NCBI GenBank assembly: GCA_947500505.1
Contig: CANMSL010000003.1
Span: 487,576-551,575 of the forward strand
Direction of reading: 5' to 3'
DNA length: 64,000 nt
DNA from: an uncultured Aquimarina sp.
GTDB lineage: Bacteria; Bacteroidota; Bacteroidia; Flavobacteriales; Flavobacteriaceae
Shown here: piece by piece, positions 27,229 through 34,703 of the stretch
Numbering within the stretch: position 1 is the stretch's first letter
Layout: each line of letters opens with the position of its first letter
Translations under genes and position numbers: made by a program
Notes under the pieces: model-generated
The model's input: the letters and a program-made list of their open reading frames with translations, nothing else
Told to the model about the DNA's origin: nothing
The model's database searches: none

Positions 27229-28422
27229 ATGGATAGAAGAAATTTTTTGAAACAATCAGTTTTTGCATCAGGAATGGCGTTAGCTCCTTCTTTTCTAAAA
27301 GGAATGGAATTTCTGAGACCTGATCAATTGTCTGGATATAAAAATGTAATCATTATACAACTCTCTGGAGGAAATGACGGATTAAACAGCATCATTCCCA
27401 TTAGTAATGATATTTATCACAGCTTAAGACCTCAAATTGCTAAAAAAGCAGCACAGACTATAAAAATATCCGATAATCTGGCATTTAATGACCACCTAAA
27501 AGCGATAGCAGAATTGTATGATCAGGGAGAAGTATGCATTGTCAATAATGTAGGATACCCTAACCCTAATAGATCACATTTTAGAAGTACGGACATCTGG
27601 CAAACGGCTAGTGATACTAATCAGTATTTATCTACTGGTTGGGTAGGCAGATATCTCGATGCCAATTGCCAGCATCCGTATCAGGCTATAGAGGTAGACA
27701 ATTCACTTTCTCTAGCAATGAAAGGAAATCGAATGAATGGTATTGCTGTATCTGATCCTCATCAGTTATACCAAACTACGCGAGAACCGTTTTTTAAAAA
27801 TATCATAAAAAACACTCATAAAGATATGCTGGATGAAGATAATCAAGGATATCTTTACAAAACAATGTTAGAAACCTATTCTTCTGCCTCTTATATACAG
27901 GAAACTTCTAAAGTTTATAAAACAAGTACCGAATATCCCCAATCACCATTTGCCAAAAATTTAAAAACCATAGCCGATTTTATTGTTTCCGGATTAAAAA
28001 CACGAGTTTATTATAGTTCCCTAGGTGGTTTTGATAGTCATGTGAATCAACTAAATAGTCAGGATAGATTACTAAGAATATATGCTGAAGCTATAGGCGC
28101 TTTAGTAAATGATCTTAAGAAGAATAATAAATTTCGAGATACCTTAATACTCACATTTTCTGAGTTTGGGCGTCGTGTAAAACAAAATGGAAGCCGTGGT
28201 ACGGATCACGGTGCTGCTAATAATGTGATTCTGATAGGAGGATCTTTAAAACGTTCCGGAATTTACAATGAATTGCCTAATCTATCTGAATTGGATACTA
28301 ACGGAGATTTGAAATATAGCGTAGATTTCAGAAGTATTTATGCAACTGTCCTAAACAATTGGCTACAAGTAAATGATCGGGATATTTTGCGCGCCAATTT
28401 TAAGAATTTAGGGTTCATTTAA
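27229..28422 (+). CDS. DUF1501 family exported protein
   Basis: The track's GTG at 27211 overlaps the DUF1800 stop; the ATG at 27229 gives MDRRNFLKQSVFASGMALAPS, a twin-arginine-like or Sec leader, so I use it (397 residues). DUF1501 belongs to the alkaline-phosphatase/sulfatase-like fold. IIQLSGGNDGLNSIIP near the start, NRSHFRSTDIWQTA, and the FSEFGRRVKQNGSRGTDHG block with likely metal ligands are visible. It forms a two-gene operon with DUF1800. The substrate is unknown. Confidence 0.92.
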   Translation: MDRRNFLKQSVFASGMALAPSFLKGMEFLRPDQLSGYKNVIIIQLSGGNDGLNSIIPISNDIYHSLRPQIAKKAAQTIKISDNLAFNDHLKAIAELYDQGEVCIVNNVGYPNPNRSHFRSTDIWQTASDTNQYLSTGWVGRYLDANCQHPYQAIEVDNSLSLAMKGNRMNGIAVSDPHQLYQTTREPFFKNIIKNTHKDMLDEDNQGYLYKTMLETYSSASYIQETSKVYKTSTEYPQSPFAKNLKTIADFIVSGLKTRVYYSSLGGFDSHVNQLNSQDRLLRIYAEAIGALVNDLKKNNKFRDTLILTFSEFGRRVKQNGSRGTDHGAANNVILIGGSLKRSGIYNELPNLSELDTNGDLKYSVDFRSIYATVLNNWLQVNDRDILRANFKNLGFI

Positions 28423-28530
28423 TTCTTTTTTTAATCAGGTTATTATAGTTTTACATTTCATAAAAAAGTATACTTTGTTTATCAATCAAATTATAAACAC
28501 GTATCTCACACATCTACATCTCGGTAAAAA

Positions 28531-30732
28531 ATGAAAACTTACGAATTCAATCTATTAGTGGTTTTAGTGTCACTGATATCGCTAACACTTTCAGCTCAGA
28601 AAAAGAACAAAGAACCGTTTGGACCTATCAGTTCTAAAACGGGACTGATCATAACAGATGATGTTACCAGAATGTTAATCCATAACAGTTCTGGAGATAG
28701 AGCACACTCTTATGTACAACAAATTTCGACCTGGGATCGACAGCAAAATACTAAAGATATTAATACCGCTACAGAATGGGTTTCTAATAAAGCAAAAGAG
28801 TTTGGGCTACAGGAGGTGACCATAGAAAAATTTGTTGCGGATGGTAAAACCGAATATTTTGGAAAGAGTTCAAATCCATTTTGGATTGCCAAAAAAGGAG
28901 AGTTATGGGCTAAAACACCATATGAATTTAAAATTACTTCATATGCAGACTTACCAATGTCATTGGCTACAAACAGTTATTCAACTCGGGCTACAGCAGA
29001 ATTAGTTGATATAGGTGCAGGCACTTCTGAGTTAGATTATCAGGATAAAAAACTGGAAGGTAACATTGTACTAACATCCAGCAATCCTTACAGGGTTATT
29101 AGAAAAGCAATTTGGGAAAAGAAAGCTATTGGTATCATATCATATTATTCGATTCCATACTGGGACAAACCGAATCGTTTAGAAGGTGACTTTCCGGATC
29201 AGGTTGGCTGGAGTGGAATGCCAATTAGTGATGAAAAAGAAAAACAATCCTTTGCTTTTATGATTTCTCAACGTAGGGCAAAAGAATTACAGGAAATTTT
29301 AAAAACCAATGGCAAAGTAACTCTTTTTACTGACATCGAGACTGAACATCGCAACGGAGAGCTTTCCATTTTAAGTGGAATTATTCCTGGATCTAAGTAT
29401 CCAAATGAAGAAATAGTCATAACTGCACACATTGATCACTATAAACCGGGCGCCAATGATAATGCTTCGGGCAGTTCTGTAAGTCTGGAAATGGTGCGTA
29501 CTTTGCAATATCTCATAGAAACCAAACAAATAGAAAAACCACTTAGAACTATTCGTTTCTTATGGTTACCGGAATTTTCGGGAACTGAGGCGTGGTTTTC
29601 CAGACACGCTAATGACTCTAAAAAGAGAATTTTAAATTTGAATATGGATATGTTAGGAGCTAATCTTACCAAAACCAATTCTTCCTTTGATATCAGTTTA
29701 ACCCCTGACTGGAATGCCTCTTATATTAATGCATTTTCAATGTCTATCGTAGATTTTCTAAACACATATAATAATTCAAGATATCCTAAAAGAAAGGATT
29801 TTCATATTATTTCTGTAAATGGAACCAGAAACCATATCAACGTACACAACGAACCTTATACCAGAGGATCTGATCATCAAATCTTTAATGATTTTGGTAT
29901 TCCCGGTATCGCATTCGGAACTTGGCCGGACAACTTTTATCACTCAAGTGAAGACACTCCGGATAAAGTAGATCCTACCCAACTTCACAGAGTTGCATTT
30001 TCAGGATTAGCTTCGATCATTATGACTGCTTATGCCGATACTTCTCAACTACAACATATTTCCGATTTAGTGGAATTATATGGAATTAAGCGATTGCAAA
30101 ATGATGAATTTAAGGCAAAAAAGGAAATCCTATTAGCTGATGAATCTAACATCATTGAGAGGGCTTATTTTGCAGAAAAAATTATACAATTTGGATATGA
30201 AAGAGAACGAAATGCACTAAAATCTTGTCTAATCCTAAGTCAGGGAAAGGATGAAAAAAATTACATTAAACAAAAAATTGATATGTATAATGAAAAAGAA
30301 AAGCTAAGTATTCAGCTATTAAGATTGGCTGCTCAAAAGAAAGGTAACATCTTGGGAGTTCTTTCGCTAAAAAGAAAAATTTCATTAAATGAAGAGAAAG
30401 CATCTTCGCTAATTCCTAAACGATTATCTGGTAAAGAACTTGTAACATACTATGCTGCATTATCTGCTACTACAGATTTTAAATCTATTAATTATGATGA
30501 AATAGAAAAAGGAATCAACAATATATTAAACCAATTAAGAGAACGAGAAGTTGGCGAATTACGTATTTATGATTTTCAGAATACAATTGTTAGCTATGCA
30601 AATGGAAAACGATCTTTAACAAATATTAGGGATGCGATGTATGCAGAATATGGAATAGAAATACCCATCCCTTTATTAGAAGATTTGTTTAATGTTTTTA
30701 TAAAAGCAGGAGCTATGATTTACAATCAATAG
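28531..30732 (+). CDS. Secreted M28 family zinc metallopeptidase
   Basis: This 733-residue protein has a signal peptide ending near LTLSAQ. A PA-like insert precedes the peptidase core. Zinc ligands are readable: His in VITAHIDHYKPG and Asp in GANDNASGSS, the catalytic Glu pair region in PEFSGTEAW, Asp in NLNMDMLGAN, and the last His in DNFYHSSEDTPD. M28 enzymes are aminopeptidases or carboxypeptidases; the specificity cannot be read. About 200 helical residues follow the core. It is 108 nt downstream of the DUF1501 gene and may be separate from it. Likely peptide scavenging in the periplasm or outside. Confidence 0.9.
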   Translation: MKTYEFNLLVVLVSLISLTLSAQKKNKEPFGPISSKTGLIITDDVTRMLIHNSSGDRAHSYVQQISTWDRQQNTKDINTATEWVSNKAKEFGLQEVTIEKFVADGKTEYFGKSSNPFWIAKKGELWAKTPYEFKITSYADLPMSLATNSYSTRATAELVDIGAGTSELDYQDKKLEGNIVLTSSNPYRVIRKAIWEKKAIGIISYYSIPYWDKPNRLEGDFPDQVGWSGMPISDEKEKQSFAFMISQRRAKELQEILKTNGKVTLFTDIETEHRNGELSILSGIIPGSKYPNEEIVITAHIDHYKPGANDNASGSSVSLEMVRTLQYLIETKQIEKPLRTIRFLWLPEFSGTEAWFSRHANDSKKRILNLNMDMLGANLTKTNSSFDISLTPDWNASYINAFSMSIVDFLNTYNNSRYPKRKDFHIISVNGTRNHINVHNEPYTRGSDHQIFNDFGIPGIAFGTWPDNFYHSSEDTPDKVDPTQLHRVAFSGLASIIMTAYADTSQLQHISDLVELYGIKRLQNDEFKAKKEILLADESNIIERAYFAEKIIQFGYERERNALKSCLILSQGKDEKNYIKQKIDMYNEKEKLSIQLLRLAAQKKGNILGVLSLKRKISLNEEKASSLIPKRLSGKELVTYYAALSATTDFKSINYDEIEKGINNILNQLREREVGELRIYDFQNTIVSYANGKRSLTNIRDAMYAEYGIEIPIPLLEDLFNVFIKAGAMIYNQ

Positions 30733-31064
30733 TGAGATAAAACTTTGAATTTCCCGGTTTTTATGACTATATATTTAACTATAACTAAACCGTAATTATC
30801 CTACAAATAATAAAAGTAGAGTAAAACGTACTGATAACACTATGATAAGGTTTTGAATTAATTCTTTGTAGAAGGAAAAGTTTAAAAAAAAGATTTATCA
30901 GGAAAATTCCATTATTTAAAATACGGTAAAACCGTAAAAATTGTGTTGTTTATCGATATAAATTATCTCTTCATCTAAAAGATTCTAAAACATTTTTATA
31001 CATAACTATTTGATTGTAAATTTGGTACAAATCAAGAAGAAAATTCATTAAGCCCCAAAAAATT
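30733..31064. other. Gene-free 332-nt spacer
   Basis: This AT-rich stretch lies between the M28 peptidase and the small secreted protein gene. It has no reading frame of note. Its one structured element is the TACGG-N5-CCGTA palindrome at 30922-30936; a lone half-site-like ACCGTAAT occurs at about 30789. Confidence 0.5.
30922..30936. promoter_or_regulatory. Palindrome TACGGTAAAACCGTA, candidate regulator site
   Basis: This is a 15-nt dyad with arms TACGGT/ACCGTA. A second copy with the same TACGG-N5-CCGTA core is found at 54354-54368, also in a long gene-free spacer. The dyad spacing suits a dimeric helix-turn-helix protein. The nearest downstream gene is the small secreted protein at 31065. 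Confidence 0.5.
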
Positions 31065-31409
31065 ATGAAAACTATTATTCTTTCGATTATCATCTTACTT
31101 TCTTTTTCTAATGTAAATGCTCAAGAAATTTCTTCTGCCAAAGTTACATCAATAGAAGTTCCAGAAACTAAAAGAACCAAAATTGATTTTTACGAAACTT
31201 TGATTGCGGTTAACAATTTTGATATTAAAATTAAAAAGAGTGAGACCGTTGTTGCTATGGAAACGAAAACAGATTTTTATGAGGCTTTAATGATTAAAAA
31301 TGGTTTTGTTATCGATAATGACAAAAAAACCAGACTAGTAAACACTGACAAGAAAGAAAAAGATACTATTATACCTGATACTACACAAATTACCGGATTA
31401 TTGCCATAA
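31065..31409 (+). CDS. Small secreted protein with an internal duplicated motif
   Basis: This 114-residue protein has a signal peptide (ending near NVNAQE). The mature part contains two similar units: RTKIDFYETLIAVNNFDIK and, ~30 residues later, KTDFYEALMIKNGFVIDN. I do not recognise a family. It has its own terminator and a long upstream spacer with a palindromic site, which suggests a separately regulated gene. The function is unknown. Confidence 0.65.
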   Translation: MKTIILSIIILLSFSNVNAQEISSAKVTSIEVPETKRTKIDFYETLIAVNNFDIKIKKSETVVAMETKTDFYEALMIKNGFVIDNDKKTRLVNTDKKEKDTIIPDTTQITGLLP

Positions 31410-31435
31410 TTTTCTGAGTATATCACATTCAGAAC

Positions 31436-31472
31436 ACCGCTATTTCTATGCTTGAAAGTAGCGGTTTTTTTT
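31436..31472 (+). terminator. Rho-independent terminator after the small secreted protein gene
   Basis: ACCGCTATTTC pairs with GAAAGTAGCGGT (one bulge) around a 7-nt loop, followed by eight T. Confidence 0.85.
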
Positions 31473-31499
31473 GTGGTTTACTTAAAATTCATAACTTTA
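31471..31499 (+). promoter_or_regulatory. Candidate promoter for the methyltransferase gene
   Basis: TTG (31471-31473) and TAACTTTA (31492-31499) are 18 nt apart, close to the Bacteroidota -33/-7 form, with A replacing the last G. The ATG is at 31504, so the transcript would have almost no leader. Confidence 0.4.
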
Positions 31500-31503
31500 G
31501 ATT

Positions 31504-32325
31504 ATGGAAATTCAAGAAACCGCTTTTATAATTTCTACGTATAGATCTTATCACGAAGATATTAGCAAAGATACGTATGCCAGACTATGGAATAATCCGA
31601 AAACAGATGCCTTACTCCCTGATATTTTAAAAAACGTGTCAGAACATGAAGCAATCTTACATTCTCTTAGAAACAGATTCTTTTATGAAAAAATGGGTGC
31701 TTTTTTTGAAAAATACAATGGAGGTACTTTAATCAACTTTGGCGCTGGTTTTAGTATGTATCAATTTTCATTAAATCAAAATGTTCTAACTATAGAAATT
31801 GATAAGCAGGATATCATAACCTATAAAAAGGAAAAAATTAATCACTGGATGAAACAAGGTGATTTGCCCAATAGAAGCATTGAATATACAAGTCTCGATT
31901 TCAATATTTTTTCTGAAGATAGAATGGTCGATATTATAAAGCCATTAATAAAGAAAGCTCCTGTTTTTATTTTGCTGGAAGGTGTATTGTTTTTTTTATC
32001 TTCTGAAATGAGGGATAAACTTTTTAGGGTGTTCAGGCGGCTTCAGAATAATGGAGACGTCATAGGTAGTGTTTCCTATTTACCTGAAGCTCAAGAAACT
32101 GAAGTGTATCATCGTTTACTAGATTATTTTGATAAACATAATGATACAAATGATTCATTTATGCATCAAACTACTCCGATATCTTTCTATCAAAATCTAG
32201 AGGGATATAAAATGATAAATAAAATAGATGAATTTGAACTATCAAAAATTTATGCTCCAAAACTAAATATTAAGAACAAGGGCCAAATTCTTAACGAACA
32301 TCTTTATCTATTGGAAAGAAACTAA
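31504..32325 (+). CDS. Leucine-carboxyl-methyltransferase-like (LCM/PPM1) SAM methyltransferase
   Basis: This 273-residue protein fits the LCM (PPM1) family of class I SAM-dependent methyltransferases. The SAM-binding turn is LINFGAGFSMYQF, followed by an acidic strand end LTIEIDKQDI and by FILLEGVLFFLSSEMRD, a family block. In bacteria such enzymes O-methylate carboxyl groups or polyketide/small-molecule targets; the substrate is unknown here. Its end overlaps the end of the converging 71-residue membrane protein by 4 nt, so it abuts the Lgt-like/radical SAM cassette but reads toward it. Confidence 0.8.
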   Translation: MEIQETAFIISTYRSYHEDISKDTYARLWNNPKTDALLPDILKNVSEHEAILHSLRNRFFYEKMGAFFEKYNGGTLINFGAGFSMYQFSLNQNVLTIEIDKQDIITYKKEKINHWMKQGDLPNRSIEYTSLDFNIFSEDRMVDIIKPLIKKAPVFILLEGVLFFLSSEMRDKLFRVFRRLQNNGDVIGSVSYLPEAQETEVYHRLLDYFDKHNDTNDSFMHQTTPISFYQNLEGYKMINKIDEFELSKIYAPKLNIKNKGQILNEHLYLLERN

Positions 32326-32537
32326 TTAGCAGTCAATAAGATTCCACAAATTCCTAACCCAATTACAAGGTAAACACCGGCAAGAATAAAAAAAACCTTT
32401 CCTGCTTTACGGTTTTTGGCTCTAAAGAGAATCAAGCCAATAAGCCCGAGAAATATGGGTGGGCCTAATAAAATTAACAAAATGAAATATACTATCCCAT
32501 CCAGATTAGGCTCAAATGCAATTAAATTAAGTTTCAT
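32322..32537 (-). CDS. Small two-helix membrane protein, last gene of the Lgt-like/radical SAM cassette
   Basis: This 71-residue protein has two hydrophobic helices (about residues 15-37 and 47-69) joined by a short basic loop (RAKNRKAGK). No family is recognised. Its start overlaps the radical SAM stop by 4 nt, a coupling pattern that supports a real gene and a shared function, for example as a membrane partner of that enzyme. The 3' end overlaps the converging methyltransferase gene. Confidence 0.7.
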   Translation of the reverse strand: MKLNLIAFEPNLDGIVYFILLILLGPPIFLGLIGLILFRAKNRKAGKVFFILAGVYLVIGLGICGILLTAN

Positions 32538-33928
32538 ATAGTCTCCTTTCTTAATTGTTCAAGATACTCCTTTTTGTCATCTCTATAGAATAGATTCATA
32601 GTCTCAAAAGGAATAATTTTATAATCCTTATTCACTATGTGTACACAGGATTTTTTAATAGCCCTTACATCAAAATTATAAGCGTCAACAAATTGCATAA
32701 TAATAATTCTAAATAGATTATCGTATCCCAAATCCGGTGCATCAATCTCCGGTAAACAGCACATAATAGATTTCAGATTCTCTGAAGCTACATCCACAGA
32801 GTTTCCGGTACTAAATAATTCGAGCATTTTACCGTGTAATTCGGTATCTTGTTCATAGACGATAGTATTCTTACCATTATCTAACAAATCAGCCGGATTA
32901 ATATAGCGTGTTAAAGGAACAATGCCATCCTCGTTCTTTAATGCATATCCCATTACCAAAGCATCCGGATTACAAGGCACAGGAATCAAGTCATCTGATT
33001 CAAAAACAGGAAACTGTTCTAGTATTTCCCTTCTTACTTCTGTTAAAGTAATTCGATTTGTCTGTGTATCAAAATCTTCCAATCGACCGGCAATCTGAGT
33101 AGGCTGTAACGTTACTCCTCTTACACTTTTCTGTTGCGTAGCAAATGATATAATATCACCTATTTCTGAATCATTTAACCCTTTTTCGACGGTAACTACC
33201 AAAGTGGTGGAAAGATTAAAATGGTTTAAGTTTTCTACAGCTTTCTTTCGGATTCCCGTAAGGTCTTCTCCTCTCAGTTTTTCCAAAACCTTAGCTTTGA
33301 GAGAATCAAACTGTAGATAAATCTCAAAATCTGGCATGTAACCGGCCAGTCGTTCGGCAAACCCTATGTCCTTCGCAATTCTGACTCCATTAGTATTTAC
33401 CATTAAATGTCGGATAGGCAATTGTTTTGCGTAATCAAGTATCTCAAAAAATTGAGGATGTATCGTGGGCTCACCTCCACTTATCTGAACAACATCGGGT
33501 TCTTTTTCATTTTCGACAATAGTGTCCAGCATTTTTTTAATTTCATCCAGTGTTCTATGTCTTCCGTAATGCGGTGATGAAGACGCATAACAGGTAGGGC
33601 ATGTTAAATTACATCTATCCGTAACTTCAATAATTGATAAACAAGAATGTTGCTCGTGATCAGGGCATAACCCACAATCATATGGACATCCGTAATCAGT
33701 TGCTGTATTAAATTTATAAGGAAACTCTGAAGGTTTATTGTAGTTTCTAATGTTCTTATAATACTCAATATCATCCGCTATAAGCACTTTTGATCTTCCA
33801 TGTTCTAGACAGCGCTTCAACATAAAGACTTTATCATCTTCAAAAACGATTTTGGCATCAATCCTTTTAAGACAGACAGGACATAAACTTAAAGTAAAAT
33901 CGTAATAGGTATAGTTTCTAGTTGGCAT
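32534..33928 (-). CDS. Radical SAM protein resembling tetraether lipid synthase (Tes/MJ0619)
   Basis: This 464-residue protein has an N-terminal rubredoxin-like metal knuckle, CPVC (Cys16, Cys19) with CLEH (Cys40, His43); then a Cys cluster GCPYDCGLCPDHEQHSC (Cys81, 85, 88, 96); then the radical SAM motif CNLTCPTC (Cys106, 110, 113); and more Cys near the C-terminus (VPCNPD, MCCLPE, KKSCVH). This order matches the MJ0619/Tes group, whose archaeal member joins two lipid tails carbon to carbon using radical SAM chemistry and extra Fe-S clusters. Bacterial members are largely uncharacterised. It overlaps the Lgt-like gene by 11 nt and the small membrane protein by 4 nt. A lipid substrate is inference from family and neighbours. 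Confidence 0.85.
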   Translation of the reverse strand: MPTRNYTYYDFTLSLCPVCLKRIDAKIVFEDDKVFMLKRCLEHGRSKVLIADDIEYYKNIRNYNKPSEFPYKFNTATDYGCPYDCGLCPDHEQHSCLSIIEVTDRCNLTCPTCYASSSPHYGRHRTLDEIKKMLDTIVENEKEPDVVQISGGEPTIHPQFFEILDYAKQLPIRHLMVNTNGVRIAKDIGFAERLAGYMPDFEIYLQFDSLKAKVLEKLRGEDLTGIRKKAVENLNHFNLSTTLVVTVEKGLNDSEIGDIISFATQQKSVRGVTLQPTQIAGRLEDFDTQTNRITLTEVRREILEQFPVFESDDLIPVPCNPDALVMGYALKNEDGIVPLTRYINPADLLDNGKNTIVYEQDTELHGKMLELFSTGNSVDVASENLKSIMCCLPEIDAPDLGYDNLFRIIIMQFVDAYNFDVRAIKKSCVHIVNKDYKIIPFETMNLFYRDDKKEYLEQLRKETI

Positions 33929-34661
33929 AGAAGAATTTTCGGATCGTTTTATGATAATATATCAAGCATAAGATACATAAATATTGAATACTACTAAGTT
34001 CTAATATCAAGAAAGTGTTCGGTTTTAGAAACTCTATAAAAAAACGAAACAGGAAATAACACATCATAAAGTACTTAAAAAGCATCCCCGATTCTGCATT
34101 GCGTTTCTTTTGAAATTGTTTTAAAACAATCCATAAGAGTATCAAAAAAATCACTTCAAAAAGTGCAATTGGATATCTTAGCAAACCATCTCCTAAATCC
34201 ATTCCTAAAAAAGAAGTTGTTTCTTTTCCGAAGGTAAACTCATTCATCCCTGCTAAAAAACAACCGATTCTTCCTACTATTATTCCTAATATAATAGGAT
34301 ATGTAAATAAGTCGCCTGAAGATTCTTTTTCACCAATCATTTTTTTAATAAATTCTACACCAAGCAGACCTCCAAACAATCCTCCCATTATTGTTTTGGC
34401 ACTCAATAATTGCACTATATATTCTGCGCTCAGTGGCAAAACTGAAGGGCTTTCTAAAAACCCTATCACTCTCGATCCCAAAAAGGCCCCAAAGACTGCA
34501 CCGATAATAATTGACAACCTATTTGAAGAAGATATTGGATCCGATACTTTTTTTTTTAGATATAAGTAATATCGAAATCCTATAAAAAAAGCTGCATACT
34601 CTAAAACTAAATGGATATTCACTCTAACACCAAAAACAACAGGCTCAAAAGGAATATCCAT
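33918..34661 (-). CDS. Lgt-like (prolipoprotein diacylglyceryl transferase family) membrane protein
   Basis: This 247-residue protein has about seven hydrophobic helices. It resembles Lgt, which moves diacylglycerol from phosphatidylglycerol to lipoprotein Cys: GRIGCFLAG (Arg131) aligns with the Lgt signature GRxGNFxxxE, and RFFIEFLK (Arg206) with its second essential Arg. But TIMGGLFGGLL stands where Lgt has xxFHGGLLG, so the essential His is missing, and the signature Asn is Cys. It is therefore probably not the housekeeping Lgt. As the first gene of an overlapping cassette with the Tes-like radical SAM protein, it may bind or transfer a lipid for that enzyme. Confidence 0.8.
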   Translation of the reverse strand: MDIPFEPVVFGVRVNIHLVLEYAAFFIGFRYYLYLKKKVSDPISSSNRLSIIIGAVFGAFLGSRVIGFLESPSVLPLSAEYIVQLLSAKTIMGGLFGGLLGVEFIKKMIGEKESSGDLFTYPIILGIIVGRIGCFLAGMNEFTFGKETTSFLGMDLGDGLLRYPIALFEVIFLILLWIVLKQFQKKRNAESGMLFKYFMMCYFLFRFFIEFLKPNTFLILELSSIQYLCILCLIYYHKTIRKFFYAN

Positions 34662-34703
34662 TTAATGACAACTTCGATTTAGATACCGAAATATACGTTT
34701 TAT

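Noticed and set aside
33918-34661. Housekeeping lgt
   Set aside because: The essential His region and the signature Asn are replaced and the gene is embedded in a radical SAM cassette, so naming it lgt would mislead.
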